Positions 7,344 through 15,052 of a stretch of DNA of 34,137 bases are shown here, in pieces. Source of the stretch: a virus. The stretch spans positions 1 to 34,137 of the IMG/VR virus record IMGVR_UViG_3300009034_001919. One strand, written 5' to 3'. The notes under the pieces are model-generated. The model worked only from the letters and a program-made list of their open reading frames with translations, was not told the origin of the DNA and ran no database searches. Every line of letters starts with the position of its first letter. The first letter of the stretch is position 1. Position numbers and translations under genes: made by a program.

Positions 7344-8662
7344 GGCGTGTACCTCCCGTGCACACCCCTCGCTAACGCGCGTTCCTGGGCGTCCATGTAG
7401 TCCTCTAAATCCATGTCGCTACTCATGGTTCCAATTGAGACGGGGGCGTAGACGCTGATGTTCTGCCCTGGCTCTCTGAGTCCAACCTGCTGTCTGAACG
7501 CTCTTCCCCGTTCCTGGAGAATCCTCTGGGTTTCTGGTTCTCTCATGTACCCTGCGAGGCCCATGGCGAGTAACCCGCCGAAGCTTGCTCCCGCCACCAA
7601 TCCGCCCGCGGTTATCCCCGCGGCCGCTCCTGCGGTGAGGGTCGTCTGTCCTGCGGCCCCTATGCCCGTCGCCTTGGCTCCAGCTCCGAGTCCACCAAGT
7701 GCCCCAGCCAGTTTTATTCCACCAATTACCTTGAGGATGTTTCCCAATATGGTCAGAGGTATACCGACAACGGTTAATATTTTTCCCAATGTCTGAATTT
7801 TAGGTATTAGGCGACCTAGTTTCTCTACGAAGGCATCGAACTGTGGTAGGTGTTCTATTAACGTGTTAAAGAAGTCTATCATATCCGATTGTCCTTCAAC
7901 GAGACCCGCGGAGAAGCTACCGAGGGTTCCAGCAAGTCGCTCTATCTTGTCCAACACATCGGGGGCACGATCTATTAAGTCAATTATCGCGGGAATGAGC
8001 CTGTCGAAGAACGCTTCAGCCGCATCCCTTACCTTCTGAACGAGCCCTTCTAATCCCTCCTTGGCGATCATATCCTGTATTGCACCGACTACAATGTCAA
8101 TGTTCTCCGCAGCTACCTCTAGAAGCGTCGTGATGAAGGGTTCAGCCTCTATCATAAGTTTGGCGAACGCCGCCTGAAGCTTTGCGCTTGCATTCCACCA
8201 CCGCCAGAAGCCATCTGTGATTCGACCCACCATGTCTGGCGTGAGTTCACCCGTCAGCGCCAAGGCTTCAAGACTCTTCGTCAAGAAGTTAAGGGCGGCA
8301 TCGGTTGTCCCCATATTTTTGACGAAGCTGACGGCCTGCCTTCCAAACTGGTAGAAGACCCTCATTATCCGCGTTACCGTGAAGTCCATTATAAATCCCG
8401 TGAACCCGATAATCCTTCCCGCTCTGGCTAGTTTACCACCCCAATCCACCATCCGCTGGCTGAGTACCCCCGTAGCGTCTGCGAGATCCTTTGTCTTCTT
8501 CTTCACGCCTTCGAGTCGTCCCTGCATCACAATCAGGTTTTGTTTAACGAGTTCTAGCTTCGGCTCAAGCTTCTCAGAGGCTTTACCCATCACGGCTAGG
8601 CTTTTTGACAGTTTGTCCTCAACGGTGAAACGTATCTTCACGTCGCGCGTTGCTAACGCCAT
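7340..8662 (-). CDS. Tail tape measure protein
   Basis: 440 residues. Residues 15-75 are coiled-coil (repeated Lys/Glu/Leu helices), and a hydrophobic patch lies near residues 84-105. Amphipathic helices follow, and then a long Gly/Ala-rich hydrophobic region (about 285-375) typical of tape measure proteins, which sets tail length and helps DNA entry. It is the longest tail protein before the hub and directly follows the chaperone pair. With the usual 0.15 nm per residue, 440 residues would predict a tail near 65 nm. The ribosome-binding site is GGAGATGGG. Confidence 0.85.
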   Translation of the reverse strand: MALATRDVKIRFTVEDKLSKSLAVMGKASEKLEPKLELVKQNLIVMQGRLEGVKKKTKDLADATGVLSQRMVDWGGKLARAGRIIGFTGFIMDFTVTRIMRVFYQFGRQAVSFVKNMGTTDAALNFLTKSLEALALTGELTPDMVGRITDGFWRWWNASAKLQAAFAKLMIEAEPFITTLLEVAAENIDIVVGAIQDMIAKEGLEGLVQKVRDAAEAFFDRLIPAIIDLIDRAPDVLDKIERLAGTLGSFSAGLVEGQSDMIDFFNTLIEHLPQFDAFVEKLGRLIPKIQTLGKILTVVGIPLTILGNILKVIGGIKLAGALGGLGAGAKATGIGAAGQTTLTAGAAAGITAGGLVAGASFGGLLAMGLAGYMREPETQRILQERGRAFRQQVGLREPGQNISVYAPVSIGTMSSDMDLEDYMDAQERALARGVHGRYTP

Positions 8663-8907
8663 TGTCCCATCTCCTTAAGCTCCCTTTTGACCTCCTTCGG
8701 ATATCTGTCACGTTTACGCTGTATCTGTCCAGAGAGTGTGTTCTCCTGCTTCAACTCCTCCGAGACTACACCTAATATCTTGAGGTCGAATAGGATTGAC
8801 TTTCCCTCATTGGGGCTGATTCCAGCTATCTGTGAGGGTCTCACGCCGTAAGCGCGACCGATTGAATCAAGCATCAGGGCTGCCCTCCTCATCGGGAAAG
8901 GATTCAT
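8653..8907 (-). CDS. Tail assembly chaperone, downstream (T-like) frame
   Basis: 84 residues: two helical regions ending in a highly basic tail (QIQRKRDRYPKEVKRELKEMG). It overlaps the preceding chaperone frame by 41 nt and the tape measure by 10 nt. In most tailed viruses this position holds a C-terminal extension made by ribosomal frameshifting (lambda G/GT). The frame is offset +1 relative to the upstream gene, so a fusion would need a +1 or -2 shift. An independent ATG at 8907 also exists, with GGTGA 11 bases upstream, so separate translation is possible. Confidence 0.65.
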   Translation of the reverse strand: MNPFPMRRAALMLDSIGRAYGVRPSQIAGISPNEGKSILFDLKILGVVSEELKQENTLSGQIQRKRDRYPKEVKRELKEMGQWR

Positions 8908-9238
8908 CTGTCATCTCTTCACCCATCACTCCGCTCAGATCCATAAGCTCCGTTAGAAGGTCTATTACATCTGAGAAGAATATTTGCTCTGGCTTTATCT
9001 TCGGCGCTATGATGTTCGGCTGTATGATGTGCTCTGAGACGACGACAAGGTTCTCCTTAACGAAGTTCACAAAATCCGTTCTATCGACAAAGCCATCATC
9101 AGGCCAGATGCTCAGCCAGTAGACCATTGACGAGGCGTTCATGGCGTTGATGTGGAATACTGCGCCGCTGGTGACTTTGAACTTTCTGGTGGTGAGCTTC
9201 ACGTAGTCCTCAGGTGTTGAAACTGTCAACTCTTCCAC
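8867..9238 (-). CDS. Tail assembly chaperone, upstream (G-like) frame
   Basis: 123 residues, acidic at the C-terminus (EEMTDESFPDEEGSPDA), with the compact alpha-helical character usual for tail assembly chaperones that bind the tape measure during tail assembly. The start is GTG with a strong GGGAGGTGA ribosome-binding site. It sits immediately before the T-like frame and the tape measure, the canonical order. The family is inferred from order, size and overlap rather than from a recognised motif. Confidence 0.65.
   Translation of the reverse strand: MEELTVSTPEDYVKLTTRKFKVTSGAVFHINAMNASSMVYWLSIWPDDGFVDRTDFVNFVKENLVVVSEHIIQPNIIAPKIKPEQIFFSDVIDLLTELMDLSGVMGEEMTDESFPDEEGSPDA
8894..8902 (-). 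other. Candidate frameshift site in the tail chaperone overlap
   Basis: In the upstream frame the codons read TCC TTT CCC followed by GAT. Slipping forward one base at CCC-G would move the ribosome into the downstream frame. The shift must occur between the last downstream-frame stop (TGA just upstream of ATG 8907) and the upstream stop at 8867-8869, so the window is only about 45 nt. Confidence 0.35.
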
Positions 9239-9262
9239 TCTCTCTCACCTCCCTATCCTTTA

Positions 9263-9787
9263 TCACCATTTAATTCCCACCCTTCGTCCTGAGCGTTTCA
9301 CCAAGTGTTCAACCCGTCCATTCACGAATCTGGCGGTGTCTCTGAAGATGTGGAACGCCCTTGTGCCTGGATGGTCGAAGAAGTATCCATACGCTTTTCT
9401 ACCACCGTAACGTGTACCATACCCCCTCGTTCCATGTGCGGTGGCGACCTTCGCTTTAACTAACATGGGATAGGCGGTCATCAGTTTATCACTTGTGATT
9501 GGATGTGCCTCTGTTCCCCTCTCCACGGCTCTGGCCCATTGATGATCATTGTAAAGCTCGGACACTATTTGCCAACGTGTTTTCAAAACCCTCCGCCACT
9601 TAATGTGCCCTCTATAACTGTCTCCGCTAGGCATTCTGGTTTTTGAAAGGTTAAACGAGTATGTGCGACTGACATTCTTGAACTGGCGCATCAACTCCTC
9701 CTTCCAGTCATCTATGGCTTGTTCTAGGTCTCCGAAGAATCCGCTAAGCTTGTCTACTGGTATCTCTGCGTGGACTTGGAAGGACAT
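9263..9787 (-). CDS. HK97-gp10-like neck/tail completion protein
   Basis: 174 residues. The middle RAVERGTEAHPI and the later FFDHPGTRAFHIFRDTARF match the pattern of HK97 gp10-like proteins (an ERGT loop, then HPGT and a helix near the C-terminus), which take part in head-tail joining. It lies after the tail tube gene, whereas the usual order places it before the tube, so the order here is slightly rearranged. The ribosome-binding site is GGAGTG. Confidence 0.7.
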   Translation of the reverse strand: MSFQVHAEIPVDKLSGFFGDLEQAIDDWKEELMRQFKNVSRTYSFNLSKTRMPSGDSYRGHIKWRRVLKTRWQIVSELYNDHQWARAVERGTEAHPITSDKLMTAYPMLVKAKVATAHGTRGYGTRYGGRKAYGYFFDHPGTRAFHIFRDTARFVNGRVEHLVKRSGRRVGIKW

Positions 9788-9806
9788 CTTTGGGCACTCC
9801 GAGGTT

Positions 9807-10844
9807 CTATAGGATGTTCGCTAGGGCCGTGTAGCTTGAAGTGTCGTTTATCACCGTCACTTGGCAGGCGTGTCCGCTGAGGGCGTGGTAGTTTCCTCGG
9901 AAGTTCACTGTCTGTGTGATTCTGTCCCTGCCAGTCACCGCGGCTTCGGAGGCGGTGTAGTGTGTCTCAGGGATGCTGAACTGCACCATCGAGGGAACGC
10001 CGGACGTAAGCGCGTCGCCGTGAAGGGCGAACAGTGTTATAAACGAGGACTGTGTACCCGTCGCGGTTCCGCCGACGATGCTGAGGAACCGTTCGTGCTC
10101 ATCCTCGCTGTCGAAGGTGAACTCCATGCTGCCGTCAACCGTCGCGAAGCCGTGAAGCGTCTGAGCTGCCAGATATTCTTTGCCGAGTACGTAGTGGTCG
10201 GTGTCGTAGCCTCTGCCGAGTCTGAGTCTGAATGCTTCGATGGTCGGTGCCGTGGCTAGTCTGTCGGTTCCCCCTATGCTTCCACTTGTCATGTCGGCGA
10301 AGGTGAGGTATCGTTGCCCCGAGTACATATGATAGTCCGGTATCTTCGCGGTTATCAGGTTCTCGGTGCCGTCTCCCGTGACGGATACGGTGCATCCGAC
10401 GACTTCCCTCGCCCGCGCCTCTACCTCTATGGCGGTGATGAAGCCTCCGTCGAACTGTCTGTCCTTCTCTATGCCCACGCCCTTGTAGATGGTGAATGGT
10501 GTTGGACCTGGACCTGAAGTGGTGACTGCTTCAGTGCCTCCGAAGGTGAACACATGGCTGTAGCTCGACGTTACTGCGCTGGTTGTGGGGTCTCCAAGGA
10601 AATACACCAATAGTTTGGGCCACTGGTTGGGATCCATTAGGACTTCGAAGTCTCCGCCAGCCCTGAAGAATCCCTTGACATGTGTATCGGGCGTCCAGTA
10701 TTCAACGGTTTCGGGGTAATAGTCCTCTCTGGTGGTCTCGATGGATTCGCTTAGAATCTTGAAGTAGACGATGTCCCCAGATAAGGCGGTGACAGTGCTA
10801 TAGCCTGAGCTTTCCTCCCCTAATCCAATGTACTTGCTTGCCAT
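9807..10844 (-). CDS. Major tail tube protein
   Basis: 345 residues, strongly beta-rich with Thr, Ser and Gly, starting MASKYIGLGEES-GYSTV as in many phage tail tube proteins. The central FRAGGDFEVLMDPNQWPKLLVYFLG segment is typical of the tube domain. The C-terminal region may carry an added Ig-like or decorating domain. A dedicated promoter and an AGGAG ribosome-binding site precede it, as expected for a protein needed in many copies. It lies between the tail terminator and the chaperone/tape measure block. Confidence 0.8.
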   Translation of the reverse strand: MASKYIGLGEESSGYSTVTALSGDIVYFKILSESIETTREDYYPETVEYWTPDTHVKGFFRAGGDFEVLMDPNQWPKLLVYFLGDPTTSAVTSSYSHVFTFGGTEAVTTSGPGPTPFTIYKGVGIEKDRQFDGGFITAIEVEARAREVVGCTVSVTGDGTENLITAKIPDYHMYSGQRYLTFADMTSGSIGGTDRLATAPTIEAFRLRLGRGYDTDHYVLGKEYLAAQTLHGFATVDGSMEFTFDSEDEHERFLSIVGGTATGTQSSFITLFALHGDALTSGVPSMVQFSIPETHYTASEAAVTGRDRITQTVNFRGNYHALSGHACQVTVINDTSSYTALANIL

Positions 10845-10891
10845 CTCTCATTCTCCTATTCATTTCAGGCTAGAACACTGTTGTTCAATGA

Positions 10892-10904
10892 TTTATAGTT
10901 TATA
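10892..10904 (-). promoter_or_regulatory. Archaeal TATA element before the tail tube gene
   Basis: The minus strand reads TATAAACTATAAA in a 66-nt gap of otherwise tightly packed tail genes, about 48-60 nt before the ATG. A start site 25 nt downstream would leave a leader of about 30 nt containing the AGGAG site. This fits a separate strong promoter for the tail tube. Confidence 0.5.
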
Positions 10905-10910
10905 GGGGTG

Positions 10911-11339
10911 TCACACGTTTCGAGTTATCTCAACCTGAATCTCGATGTAAGCAAAATACTTGACGAAGCTCGGTAACTCACTCATTGAGTAATCCACGGA
11001 TGCGATTTCCGAGTTCAACACGTAGCTACTTCCCAGCGTTCTATCCGACTCTACCTTGTCAACTATCTCCCCAACGTATTGAACCATCTCATTGAGGTTC
11101 GCCTTCGTCCCCATTCCCTGATGATGGATGACCGCCCTGAATGTGACTACATGTCGTGTTTCCTTCGGACCGATGGCGGATACGTCATCCCTGACAATGC
11201 GGAGGAGGCATGTCGGATGGGTGTCGATGGTTTTCACATAGTCGAAATGAACTGTGGTGGCGACGAAGCTGGAGGTAGCTTCCACGGCGGTCTCAAGCTT
11301 GTCAATCACATCATCGAGAACTGTTTCATAACTGACCAT
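10911..11339 (-). CDS. Tail terminator / tail completion protein
   Basis: 142 residues with an N-terminal helix (VLDDVIDKLETAVEA), beta strands and a second long helix (NLNEMVQYVGEIVDKVESDRTL), the alpha/beta layout of lambda gpU-like tail terminators. The C-terminus is a strand pair (YFAYIEIQVEI). Its place between the adaptor and the tail tube agrees with this. It starts in a TAATG overlap with the adaptor stop. Confidence 0.65.
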   Translation of the reverse strand: MVSYETVLDDVIDKLETAVEATSSFVATTVHFDYVKTIDTHPTCLLRIVRDDVSAIGPKETRHVVTFRAVIHHQGMGTKANLNEMVQYVGEIVDKVESDRTLGSSYVLNSEIASVDYSMSELPSFVKYFAYIEIQVEITRNV

Positions 11340-11878
11340 TAAATCCCCTGCATCGTCGCGATGGGAACTTCAGTTGGAAAGTGGTCTTTCTCAAGCTTCT
11401 CACAACGCTGCGCTATCCACGCTAACTGGGCTTCATACTGCGTGTTCACGTAGCTGTTGATATCCCCGCCCGTGAAGGATGCGAGGTTCATAGGGTTGCC
11501 GCTGAACAGCCGTGCCAGTATCACCTTCTCACAGACTTTCAGCGTCGCGTATTCCTGCAATATCTTGGAGTCGAGGTTGTAGCCGTAAACCCAGCCGCCA
11601 GTCACCCTTCGCCTGCCCGCTGTGGGGATATCATGGTAAAAGTAGAAGGCGACACCATCGTAGTTCCCCGTCTTATGGTTGTACCTCTTGACAGTCATAA
11701 AATCAGTTTCGTCAGCGCCGAATAGGTTGTCCTTGCAGATGAGTATCTCCCAATCAGGCGTGTCGCTCAACGTCGCCTTGTTCCTGTAGAAGCTTCCACT
11801 AGTCACGGATACGACGGGCTTGTACGGGGGAACGACCACTCTACCATACTGAGACTCAGGCAACCCTCTAGAAACCAC
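11339..11878 (-). CDS. Head-tail adaptor, C-terminal part (second frame)
   Basis: 179 residues from GTG 11878. The early YGRVVVPPYKPVVSVTSGSFYRN matches the strand normally found in the middle of head-tail connector (adaptor) proteins. The rest includes helices (ILQEYATLKVCEKVILARL) and a C-terminal helix. The frame is -1 relative to the preceding frame 11803-12099, which carries the typical N-terminal half. Either the full protein is made by frameshifting, or the gene is broken, or the two halves are separate proteins. The true start in this frame is uncertain; the frame is open upstream to a TGA near 11980. Confidence 0.6.
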   Translation of the reverse strand: MVSRGLPESQYGRVVVPPYKPVVSVTSGSFYRNKATLSDTPDWEILICKDNLFGADETDFMTVKRYNHKTGNYDGVAFYFYHDIPTAGRRRVTGGWVYGYNLDSKILQEYATLKVCEKVILARLFSGNPMNLASFTGGDINSYVNTQYEAQLAWIAQRCEKLEKDHFPTEVPIATMQGI

Positions 11879-12099
11879 GCGACACTTCCAGGACTCGACG
11901 CCGCCGTGGGAAGAACCGTCATAACTGTGCCGGACACAGCCGTCTGAGTGCCCACCCCCTGCTTCAACATACTTGTCTCAACTTCCTCTATAAAGCTGAG
12001 AACTTCACCGTCGCTGGGCTTCGTATCCGCGTCGAGGTCTATCTGAAGATACCGCTCCACAGACTCAATTTGCGTATATTTCGGGGTATATTCACTCAT
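11803..12099 (-). CDS. Head-tail adaptor, N-terminal part (first frame)
   Basis: 98 residues. IESVERYLQIDLDADTKPSD then EVLSFIEEVETSMLKQG has the form of the N-terminal helices of gp6/gp15-like connector proteins. The last 20-25 residues (after SSPGSV) look unlike the family and are probably out of the natural frame. The frame overlaps the C-terminal part by 76 nt. The start is firm: AGGTGA five bases before ATG. Confidence 0.6.
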   Translation of the reverse strand: MSEYTPKYTQIESVERYLQIDLDADTKPSDGEVLSFIEEVETSMLKQGVGTQTAVSGTVMTVLPTAASSPGSVAWFLEGCLSLSMVEWSFPRTSPSYP

Positions 12100-12108
12100 T
12101 TATTTCAC

Positions 12109-12411
12109 CTAAAGTGTTCTCCCAACATGGATTGCATAGGTTTCCGTTTCCACCAGTTCACTTCCCTTCACCAACTCCAACTCATAATTGTATTTTCCCG
12201 TGTATGGAAAGTCCCCGCTTTGAACCGTGTAGTAGATGTAGCCAAGTGAGCCGCTGGCGATGGTGACTGAGCCACTTACCAGCAATGTAGTTCCCTGTTT
12301 GACCTTAAGGGTGATTGTGTAGCCCGACACGTTCTTAGCCGTGCCGTCGGCATCCTTCACATTCCAGAATTGGTTGAAGGCCCTATTCCATTTCTTTACG
12401 GACCAGCTCAC
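12109..12411 (-). CDS. BppU-like baseplate or fibre N-terminal domain protein
   Basis: 100 residues, all beta. The pattern W-V-K-DADGTAKNVSGYTITLKVKQG, GSLGYIYYTV and GKYNYELELV resembles the N-terminal Ig-like domain of BppU baseplate proteins that bind receptor-binding modules. The start is GTG, overlapping the stop of the LamG gene by 4 nt and preceded by GGTGA, so the two proteins are probably co-translated and may act together. Confidence 0.55.
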   Translation of the reverse strand: MSWSVKKWNRAFNQFWNVKDADGTAKNVSGYTITLKVKQGTTLLVSGSVTIASGSLGYIYYTVQSGDFPYTGKYNYELELVKGSELVETETYAIHVGRTL

Positions 12412-13220
12412 CTAAGCTTCACCTCTAAATCCCTTCTCAGGAGAGAGACATCTAAATCCTTTCTTAAAAGGTTTATATCCAAGTCCTCTCTTAAGAGATT
12501 TACGTCCAAGTCTCTTCTTAAGAGGTTTATGTCCAAATCTTCTCTTAATAGTTTAACGTCTATCACTTCATCTCTGTCAAAGTCTGAGTAAATGGTGTTG
12601 TACTCGTCAAGCACCTCGTCGGCACTAAGAGCGCGGTCGTAGATGCGAACCTCGTCGATGACACCATCCAGTGGTTGATCTACTAATGATTTATGGATTC
12701 CTAAAACATAGTCTCCGGTTGCTCCCTCATCTATAGCCTGTGTATTCTGTGCTTTGAGGTCTCCATTGATGTAAAATATTAGGTCTGCGCCATCGTAGAC
12801 TAGAACGATGTCATACCATTCACCAGCAACAATGGTGACTCCTGACGAGAAGTCTGCTCCACTTAAGTAACTGCATATGTTATCGTCAGTCTTACGCCCA
12901 AAAAGGATTGATCTTCCTGTTCCCGCTCCATCTTGTTGAGAAATAAGGATTTGATCGACAACGTTTACAGAAGGCAGTGTAGTCCACTTAGCCTTCATGC
13001 AGATTGTAAAGGCGTCGATGATGTCAAGGCTGGAATCCCAAGATATTATCACATAGTCGTTTGTCGTGAAGCTCAGGGCCTTCCCAAACTTTCCACCCGC
13101 CCAAGATGCGCCTGTGATGGTGCCGTCGTTTCCATACCCTGATTTATCGACAGCCGTACTCCCCGTTCCCTCGTCTAGGGGAAGGCGAAGAACTAAACCA
13201 TCAAGTATCACGTGAATCAA
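12408..13220 (-). CDS. LamG/concanavalin-type lectin protein with C-terminal 9-residue repeats
   Basis: 270 residues. Residues about 8-205 form a LamG-like jelly roll: LVLRLPLDEGTGSTAVDKSG, then NDGTITGASWAGGKFGKAL, GEWYDIVLVYDGADLIFYING and the closing IDEVRIYDRALSADEV. Known members bind carbohydrate. From residue 221 come five 9-residue repeats of the form D-(V/I)-x-L-L-R-x-D-L and a partial sixth. It probably decorates the virion or tail and binds glycan. It opens the neck/tail unit. The frame begins with TTG; GTG at 13211 is an alternative. Confidence 0.8.
   Translation of the reverse strand: MIHVILDGLVLRLPLDEGTGSTAVDKSGYGNDGTITGASWAGGKFGKALSFTTNDYVIISWDSSLDIIDAFTICMKAKWTTLPSVNVVDQILISQQDGAGTGRSILFGRKTDDNICSYLSGADFSSGVTIVAGEWYDIVLVYDGADLIFYINGDLKAQNTQAIDEGATGDYVLGIHKSLVDQPLDGVIDEVRIYDRALSADEVLDEYNTIYSDFDRDEVIDVKLLREDLDINLLRRDLDVNLLREDLDINLLRKDLDVSLLRRDLEVKLR
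12426..12560 (-). repeat. 27-bp tandem repeat coding for a 9-residue motif
   Basis: Five head-to-tail units of 27 bp encode DVKLLREDL, DINLLRRDL, DVNLLREDL, DINLLRKDL and DVSLLRRDL, followed by EVKLR. The units are similar but not identical in DNA and appear AT-richer than the LamG part. Spacing of Leu and Asp every nine residues suggests a helical or solenoid stalk. Confidence 0.8.
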
Positions 13221-13233
13221 AGATGGAAGAGGA

Positions 13234-13248
13234 TATACTATTAAATAA
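13234..13248 (-). promoter_or_regulatory. AT-rich TATA-like element before the LamG gene
   Basis: The minus strand reads TTATTTAATAGTATA at 14-28 nt before the TTG start, in the 42-nt gap between the sugar cassette and the tail unit. No ribosome-binding site is seen before the start, so a leaderless mRNA is plausible. The position would give the neck/tail genes their own promoter. Confidence 0.4.
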
Positions 13249-13262
13249 GATAATGGATAGCC

Positions 13263-14342
13263 TTACCACGGATTGTTCTCATATACGATTCTTTTATAGA
13301 GGGCTTCCATGCGTTCTGCCATGGCTTCCTTTGAGAAAACCTCAGCACGGCGCCTACAGTCAAGCGGGTTGATTGTATCAACGCGTTCAACTGCGCTTGC
13401 CATTTCTTCCATGCTATCACATATGAATCCTGATTTTCCATCCTCAATTATCTCAGCCACTGCTCCGTCCCTCAACGATATCACGGGGGTTCCCGATGCA
13501 AGTGCCTCGCAAAAATGAAGCCCGAATGGTTCTCCGAAGGAGGAACAGGCAATTAAGGCTTTGGCGTTTTGAAGATATTTTACCTTATTTTCATGACTTA
13601 CCTCCCCTATGAATGTGGCATATTGGGATTGATTGCATTTCTGTCTTACTTCTTCAATGTACTGAGTGTTGGTTACGAAGCTGGTTGCCCCTACGATGTC
13701 AATGGGAGTCTTGGACTTCTCCGCTACTTGGATGGCGGTGTGTGGTCCTTTGATTGGGTCTATGCGTCCGAGGAAGAGAAGTCTCTCCGATTTCTCTTTC
13801 ATAAAGGGGTAATCACCGAGTTCAATCCCGTTGTGACAGCATTCAGAGGAAATGGGCGGGGCGTTGCCATTATACCCTGTGTCGTATAATCTCTTCATAT
13901 GTTCAGAGATGGCTATGAGGTTCAATTTAAAGGGAGAGGGTCTAGCCCACCAAGGGTTTTTTCGTTCCCGATCTAACCAATAATTGATGTGACCATGATG
14001 CGTGTGTGTGCAGAGGATCGAGGGATTGCGGGTCTTGGAAGCATAACAAAACGAGAACCAATCATGGCTATGAACAATGTCGAAATTATCAAGGCATTTA
14101 TCATATTTCATCCACCTTTCCCTTTCTGCCTCAAGCCAATTCACTCCGAGGGTGTTTATTCCCTTACCTACCTTATAGAGATACCCGCCTTTTGGAGTGG
14201 AAGATTCATCAGGTGCAAAGGCAACAACCTTATGACCGCGTTCAATAAGACCACACCATAAATTCCAGACAATTAATTCTAAACCACCATACCTCATTGG
14301 AGGCAACTTAAAGAAAGGAGTTGAAATAAGGGCAATCTTCAT
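13263..14342 (-). CDS. Glycosyltransferase family 4 (GT-B fold)
   Basis: 359 residues. The N-terminal MKIALISTPFFKLPPMRYGGLE is the usual GT4 opening with the Gly-rich loop, followed by CTHTHHG. The C-terminal half has LLFLGRIDPIKGPHTAIQVA and the EX7E motif (GEPFGLHFCEALASGTPVI) that binds the sugar-nucleotide donor. It transfers a sugar from a nucleotide donor to a growing glycan in the cytoplasm. Donor and acceptor cannot be told from the sequence. It is the last gene of the cassette and overlaps the endonuclease gene in an ATGA junction; GAGG precedes its ATG. Confidence 0.88.
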   Translation of the reverse strand: MKIALISTPFFKLPPMRYGGLELIVWNLWCGLIERGHKVVAFAPDESSTPKGGYLYKVGKGINTLGVNWLEAERERWMKYDKCLDNFDIVHSHDWFSFCYASKTRNPSILCTHTHHGHINYWLDRERKNPWWARPSPFKLNLIAISEHMKRLYDTGYNGNAPPISSECCHNGIELGDYPFMKEKSERLLFLGRIDPIKGPHTAIQVAEKSKTPIDIVGATSFVTNTQYIEEVRQKCNQSQYATFIGEVSHENKVKYLQNAKALIACSSFGEPFGLHFCEALASGTPVISLRDGAVAEIIEDGKSGFICDSMEEMASAVERVDTINPLDCRRRAEVFSKEAMAERMEALYKRIVYENNPW

Positions 14343-15052
14343 TGGTTTTTTCCTCTTTTGTTCAGCTTGGAAATTTGTTTTTGAATTTTATATTCCTTTT
14401 CTGTGTAGGGCATCCTCCAACGATTTAATCTGCTCTCCAAAAACTCTAGTAGTAGTTTTCCCTGCTCTCTTTTTGCGGGAAGATATTCTATGATTTGAGA
14501 AAGTAAAGCATAAGCCTCTGGGATGCTTCTCACCTCCCACTTCCTTACGGGCTTGTTATTAGTTCCTCTGTGCCAGTTTGTTCGCTCACAACGACCATAT
14601 CCAGACTCTTTTTTTAGACGTTTTAGTAGTTTAAAATTGGTATTACCAATTGAAATCGCGGGGTGCAGGGAACTTACCCCCCGCTTGGTCTTTTCTTGAT
14701 AGTGGAGCATGATTGATCCCTCCCATGCAATACTCCAAGATAGAATGTGTTTCCACAACTCGCTAAGTCGTGGGAACTCTTTTTGTTTCCTAGATTGCGT
14801 CTCTCTATAGATTCCATGTCTATTGGCTTGAAGTTTTATGGCGATCCAAGTTCTTCCAGTAAAGGCTTTCATTATTTCCTCTTTTGTACCCCGCGGATAA
14901 AGCCGTCGAAGTTTATCTATTTTTTCCCTGGTCCATATATATCTCATACCACACCAGTTCTCGGTTTGGGTATGTATCTTTCTATTTATTAAGTGTTTTG
15001 TGGTTTTTGGAGAGCCCCCAAAGAAACTTGTGGTAAGGATGCCGATTTTCAC
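14339..15052 (-). CDS. LAGLIDADG-type homing endonuclease behind a glycosyltransferase-like leader
   Basis: 237 residues from GTG 15052. Residues 38-80 form a DNA-binding helical domain (WTREKIDKLRRLYPRGTKEEI, then GRTWIAIKLQANRHGI). Residues about 100-215 match the LAGLIDADG fold: SWSIAWEGSIML, with the acidic residue in WEGS, then PAISIGNTNFKLLKRLK, KPVRKWEVRS and IIEYLPAKREQGKLLLEF. Only one motif copy is visible, so it would act as a dimer. Residues 1-16 (MKIGILTTSFFGGSPK) instead look like the start of a GT-B glycosyltransferase. An internal ATG at 14947 with GGTG upstream could be the true endonuclease start. The segment looks AT-richer than its neighbours. Confidence 0.75.
   Translation of the reverse strand: MKIGILTTSFFGGSPKTTKHLINRKIHTQTENWCGMRYIWTREKIDKLRRLYPRGTKEEIMKAFTGRTWIAIKLQANRHGIYRETQSRKQKEFPRLSELWKHILSWSIAWEGSIMLHYQEKTKRGVSSLHPAISIGNTNFKLLKRLKKESGYGRCERTNWHRGTNNKPVRKWEVRSIPEAYALLSQIIEYLPAKREQGKLLLEFLESRLNRWRMPYTEKEYKIQKQISKLNKRGKNQ

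Noticed and set aside
13221-13262. A separate small gene between the LamG gene and the sugar cassette
   Set aside because: Only 42 nt, AT-rich and promoter-like; no coding frame with start and stop.
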